A stretch of DNA of 8,467 bases. Origin: CAYNJF01 sp964351745 (GTDB lineage Bacteria; Pseudomonadota; Gammaproteobacteria; Berkiellales; Berkiellaceae). The notes below the pieces were generated by a model, which was not told the DNA's origin, made no database searches, and worked only from the letters and a program-made list of their open reading frames with translations. The translations under genes and the position numbers were made by a program. Of the stretch, positions 6,632-8,467 are shown piece by piece; within the stretch, counting starts at the first letter, position 1, and every line of letters starts with the position of its first letter. The stretch spans positions 1 to 8,467 of the forward strand of contig CAYGPI010000099.1 in the NCBI GenBank assembly GCA_964351745.1, written 5' to 3'.

Positions 6632-7402
6632 TTATCTTAACATCACCCCAGAGCTTGTAAGAACAACTCCAGAAGGTGCATCTATGCCCATAACCTTGCC
6701 ATAGCCGTCAATAGCATCACCTTCAGTTACAGTAATGGTTTTTCCATCACGTGTTTTAAGCCATGCTCTTCCAGGAATGATTGCATGAACGGTAAAAGTT
6801 GGGTTGGTATAAGCTTCGCTTAGACTTTCAACTTTCTCTTCCTTAACCGTAGGCGCTGGAGGAGCCGCTATCATTTTTAACTCTTGATTAATGGCTTCAA
6901 GCTTGAGGTTAACATCTGTGATATCACGAGATGATACACTCATAGCACTATCTAGACGACCTAACTTAGATAGTAATTCATTTAACTTTATTTCTAAAGC
7001 TTGAATTTTGGTATTTAGGTTTTTCTCTTGAGCTTCAATCTTTTCTACAACAGTTTTAGGTGTAATTGCAGGCTTATCATTAGCTAGTAAGTCACCACCA
7101 TCGTTGCTACCCCAAGGATCAGGCTCTTTGACAGGCTCTGGCTCTGGTGCAATTTCTACAATAGGCTCAGGGGAGGGAGGTATAACTTCTTCTTCCCCGC
7201 CAAATGCAAAGTAAGCAATAGCAATAATCAAGACTAGACCAGCTGCCCCACCGCCAATAAGCGCTGGAAGAGGTGGCATCTTAGATTCACTAGCTCCGTA
7301 AGCATCAGTTTCTCCAAACTCGTCATCAGCGGACTCTAATAAATCCTCCTCAGATTCAAAGTCGAATTCTTCTTCAAATTCATTTTCGTTGTCATCAGCC
7401 AT
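6632..7402 (-). CDS. icmG/dotF: Dot/Icm protein DotF/IcmG
   Basis: A 256-residue bitopic inner-membrane protein (about 269 in Legionella). DotF is part of the Dot/Icm core-transmembrane assembly and contacts DotG. Domains in order: a strongly acidic cytoplasmic N-terminus (1-40, rich in Asp/Glu), one membrane helix at about 47-68, a proline/glutamate-rich periplasmic linker at 73-96 containing repeated PEP/EPV units, a coiled coil at about 114-178 with heptad-like Leu/Ile spacing, a short proline hinge at 181-184, and a C-terminal globular domain at 200-256 with PGRAWLKTRDGKTITVTEGD and a final GVVLTSSG pattern typical of the IcmG family. ATG at 7402 is set 7 bp after the dotG stop, so translation is probably coupled; an AAGGG about 12 bases upstream is a weak ribosome site that overlaps the end of dotG. 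No signal of disruption. Confidence 0.92.
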   Translation of the reverse strand: MADDNENEFEEEFDFESEEDLLESADDEFGETDAYGASESKMPPLPALIGGGAAGLVLIIAIAYFAFGGEEEVIPPSPEPIVEIAPEPEPVKEPDPWGSNDGGDLLANDKPAITPKTVVEKIEAQEKNLNTKIQALEIKLNELLSKLGRLDSAMSVSSRDITDVNLKLEAINQELKMIAAPPAPTVKEEKVESLSEAYTNPTFTVHAIIPGRAWLKTRDGKTITVTEGDAIDGYGKVMGIDAPSGVVLTSSGVMLR

Positions 7403-7409
7403 TTTATTA

Positions 7410-8467
7410 TTAACCCTTATCAGAATCGGAGACGTCTACATCAATTAAGAACAGTAAGCCTACGCCAATGCCTTGATCTACTGTTACAGTATTTGGTGTA
7501 TCAAACAATGGTCTTGTAGCATTTGCCCATTCTTCACCAACTTTACCTACAGCAGCAAACACTTCCTCTGTACCAGATAGTTCTGGCTTAGTTTCTTGTG
7601 TTGCGCCATTTGGAGAGGTTGTAATCACACCACCTGCTTCAGAGATTGCTTGACCGTACCCTTGCATAAAGGATGCAGCAAACAGAGCGCCGTAACGTAG
7701 TAAGTAATGATGATCAACATCAGAAGCTAAAGCAGTTCTAGCTGTATCTTGATCAATAGCGACAGCATTAATGGCTATTGACGTTTCTAAGAATGGAACA
7801 CTCATAGTTTGGAAATTCAAAATAACTTTTTCAGCTCTATCGCTAGGATGATTAATCGTTCCAATTAAACGAGAACCTTTTAGTTTTCCATGAACAATAG
7901 TTGCTAGGATAGGGCCCTTTTCATCAGTATTGATAGAAGTATCTAAAACACCGTATAAGATACTGCCTGCTTTAATGTAATCTTTCTTAGGTACTTCAGC
8001 AAAAACTGGGTTGCCATCTTCGTCTTTTCCGATAATGACTGGGCCAGCTGGAACCGATGTTACGCCATCTTCTTTATCATCGTCTACTTCACCTGCAAGG
8101 ACGCCCAAAACATATTCTTGGGGTGTTACAGTTAGCCATGTTGTTGCCAACGCATTGGCTTGGGCTTCCATGATAGCTGCACGTTGCTGGATTGACTGCT
8201 GGTACTTTTGTCTTTCTAGCTCAGCAAGTTTTCTTAAACGCTCAAGCTCTTTTTGACGTTCGCGTTCAGCTCTTCTTTGAGCTAGTTCATCACGTTGGCG
8301 TTTAAGACGTTCATCGCGTAATTCTTCAGCAGTTTTTTTGCCAGAGTTGCCACCATCTGCACCAAATAAATTAGAGCCACCAAAACCACTGTTACCAAAA
8401 CGGCCACCAGAACCATCGCCGCTGCCATCACCGCCAAGGCCACCAAAACCACCGGCACCACCATCAC
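7410..8467 (-). CDS. icmE/dotG: Dot/Icm core-channel protein DotG/IcmE, C-terminal part (5' end outside window)
   Basis: The last 351 residues of DotG, the VirB10-like protein that spans from the inner membrane to the outer-membrane core and lines the channel. The frame is open to the window edge; the ATG at 8171 is internal. Visible regions in order: a glycine-rich stretch (8465-8340), a charged Arg/Glu/Gln/Leu segment that should form a helix or coiled coil (8339-8172), and the conserved VirB10-like domain (8171-7410). In the last, AGSILYGVLDTSINTDEKGP, then ATIVHGKLKGSRLIG, the helix HYLLRYGALFAASFMQGYG and the final strand VTVDQGIGVGLLFLIDVDV correspond to the family's beta-barrel core, the antenna-type outer-membrane helix and the C-terminal strand. 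The gene leads directly into dotF with a 7-bp gap. Identity is firm; length and N-terminal transmembrane segment cannot be judged. Confidence 0.95.
   Translation of the reverse strand, partial: DGGAGGFGGLGGDGSGDGSGGRFGNSGFGGSNLFGADGGNSGKKTAEELRDERLKRQRDELAQRRAERERQKELERLRKLAELERQKYQQSIQQRAAIMEAQANALATTWLTVTPQEYVLGVLAGEVDDDKEDGVTSVPAGPVIIGKDEDGNPVFAEVPKKDYIKAGSILYGVLDTSINTDEKGPILATIVHGKLKGSRLIGTINHPSDRAEKVILNFQTMSVPFLETSIAINAVAIDQDTARTALASDVDHHYLLRYGALFAASFMQGYGQAISEAGGVITTSPNGATQETKPELSGTEEVFAAVGKVGEEWANATRPLFDTPNTVTVDQGIGVGLLFLIDVDVSDSDKG
8340..8465 (-). repeat. Glycine-rich low-complexity segment within dotG
   Basis: Forty-two codons, more than half encoding glycine, with recurring GGFG, GDG and SG units and phenylalanine or leucine at intervals (GGFGG, RFGNSGFGG, NLFG). 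It continues past the window edge. It precedes the charged helical linker and the VirB10-like domain, so it should be a flexible periplasmic part of DotG. On the DNA level it appears as repeated GGT/GGC codons, prone to slippage. Confidence 0.75.

Noticed and set aside
7410..8171. Complete 253-residue protein starting at ATG 8171
   Set aside because: The same frame continues upstream without a stop through a helical and a glycine-rich segment; this is the C-terminal domain of DotG.
8011..8256. Plus-strand 81-residue serine-rich frame
   Set aside because: Antisense to dotG, low complexity, no ribosome site seen.
8282..8467. Hydrophobic Val/Ala-rich 61-residue minus-strand frame
   Set aside because: It is the glycine-codon repeat of dotG read in another frame, giving an artificial valine/alanine-rich peptide.

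Overview
The window holds the downstream half of a Dot/Icm (type IVB) secretion gene cluster, all on the minus strand. Dot/Icm systems with this gene set are known mainly from the Legionellales (Legionella, Coxiella, Rickettsiella and relatives) and some other intracellular Gammaproteobacteria such as Piscirickettsia. The protein matches are clear but diverged from what I recall of the Legionella pneumophila proteins, and the DNA is AT-rich. The best guess is a Legionellales member other than Legionella, probably host-associated. The genus cannot be fixed from the sequence alone.

Reading the minus strand in transcription order (from 8467 downward): the 3' part of dotG/icmE (VirB10-like core channel protein, cut by the window edge), dotF/icmG, dotE/icmC, dotN/icmJ, dotP/icmD and dotO/icmB (VirB4-like ATPase). 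Gaps grow along the operon: 7, 12, 15, 37 and 85 bp. The last gap contains a convincing intrinsic-terminator structure. dotN lies before dotP, whereas as I recall Legionella, Coxiella and IncI plasmids have dotP before dotN.

Downstream of dotO is a 234-bp gap (1668-1901). It holds a long hairpin that pairs fully only in the minus-strand RNA, then a promoter-like stretch with a two-half-site element resembling the PmrA box of Legionella and Coxiella. That promoter would drive the next gene, a patatin-like phospholipase (519-1667, minus) with complete catalytic motifs and a 60-residue disordered, glutamate-bearing C-terminal tail. These properties make it a candidate secreted effector of the adjacent system. 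A convergent plus-strand gene at the left edge (3-476) is the C-terminal third of an APC-family amino acid/polyamine antiporter.

How the genes work together: DotG and DotF form part of the envelope-spanning channel. DotE and DotP are small related inner-membrane proteins. DotN is a zinc-binding component of the type IV coupling complex that receives effectors. DotO is the cytoplasmic ATPase base. The patatin may be a substrate of this machine. The most interesting points are the dotN/dotP order, the terminator between dotP and dotO, and the PmrA-like box in front of the patatin gene.
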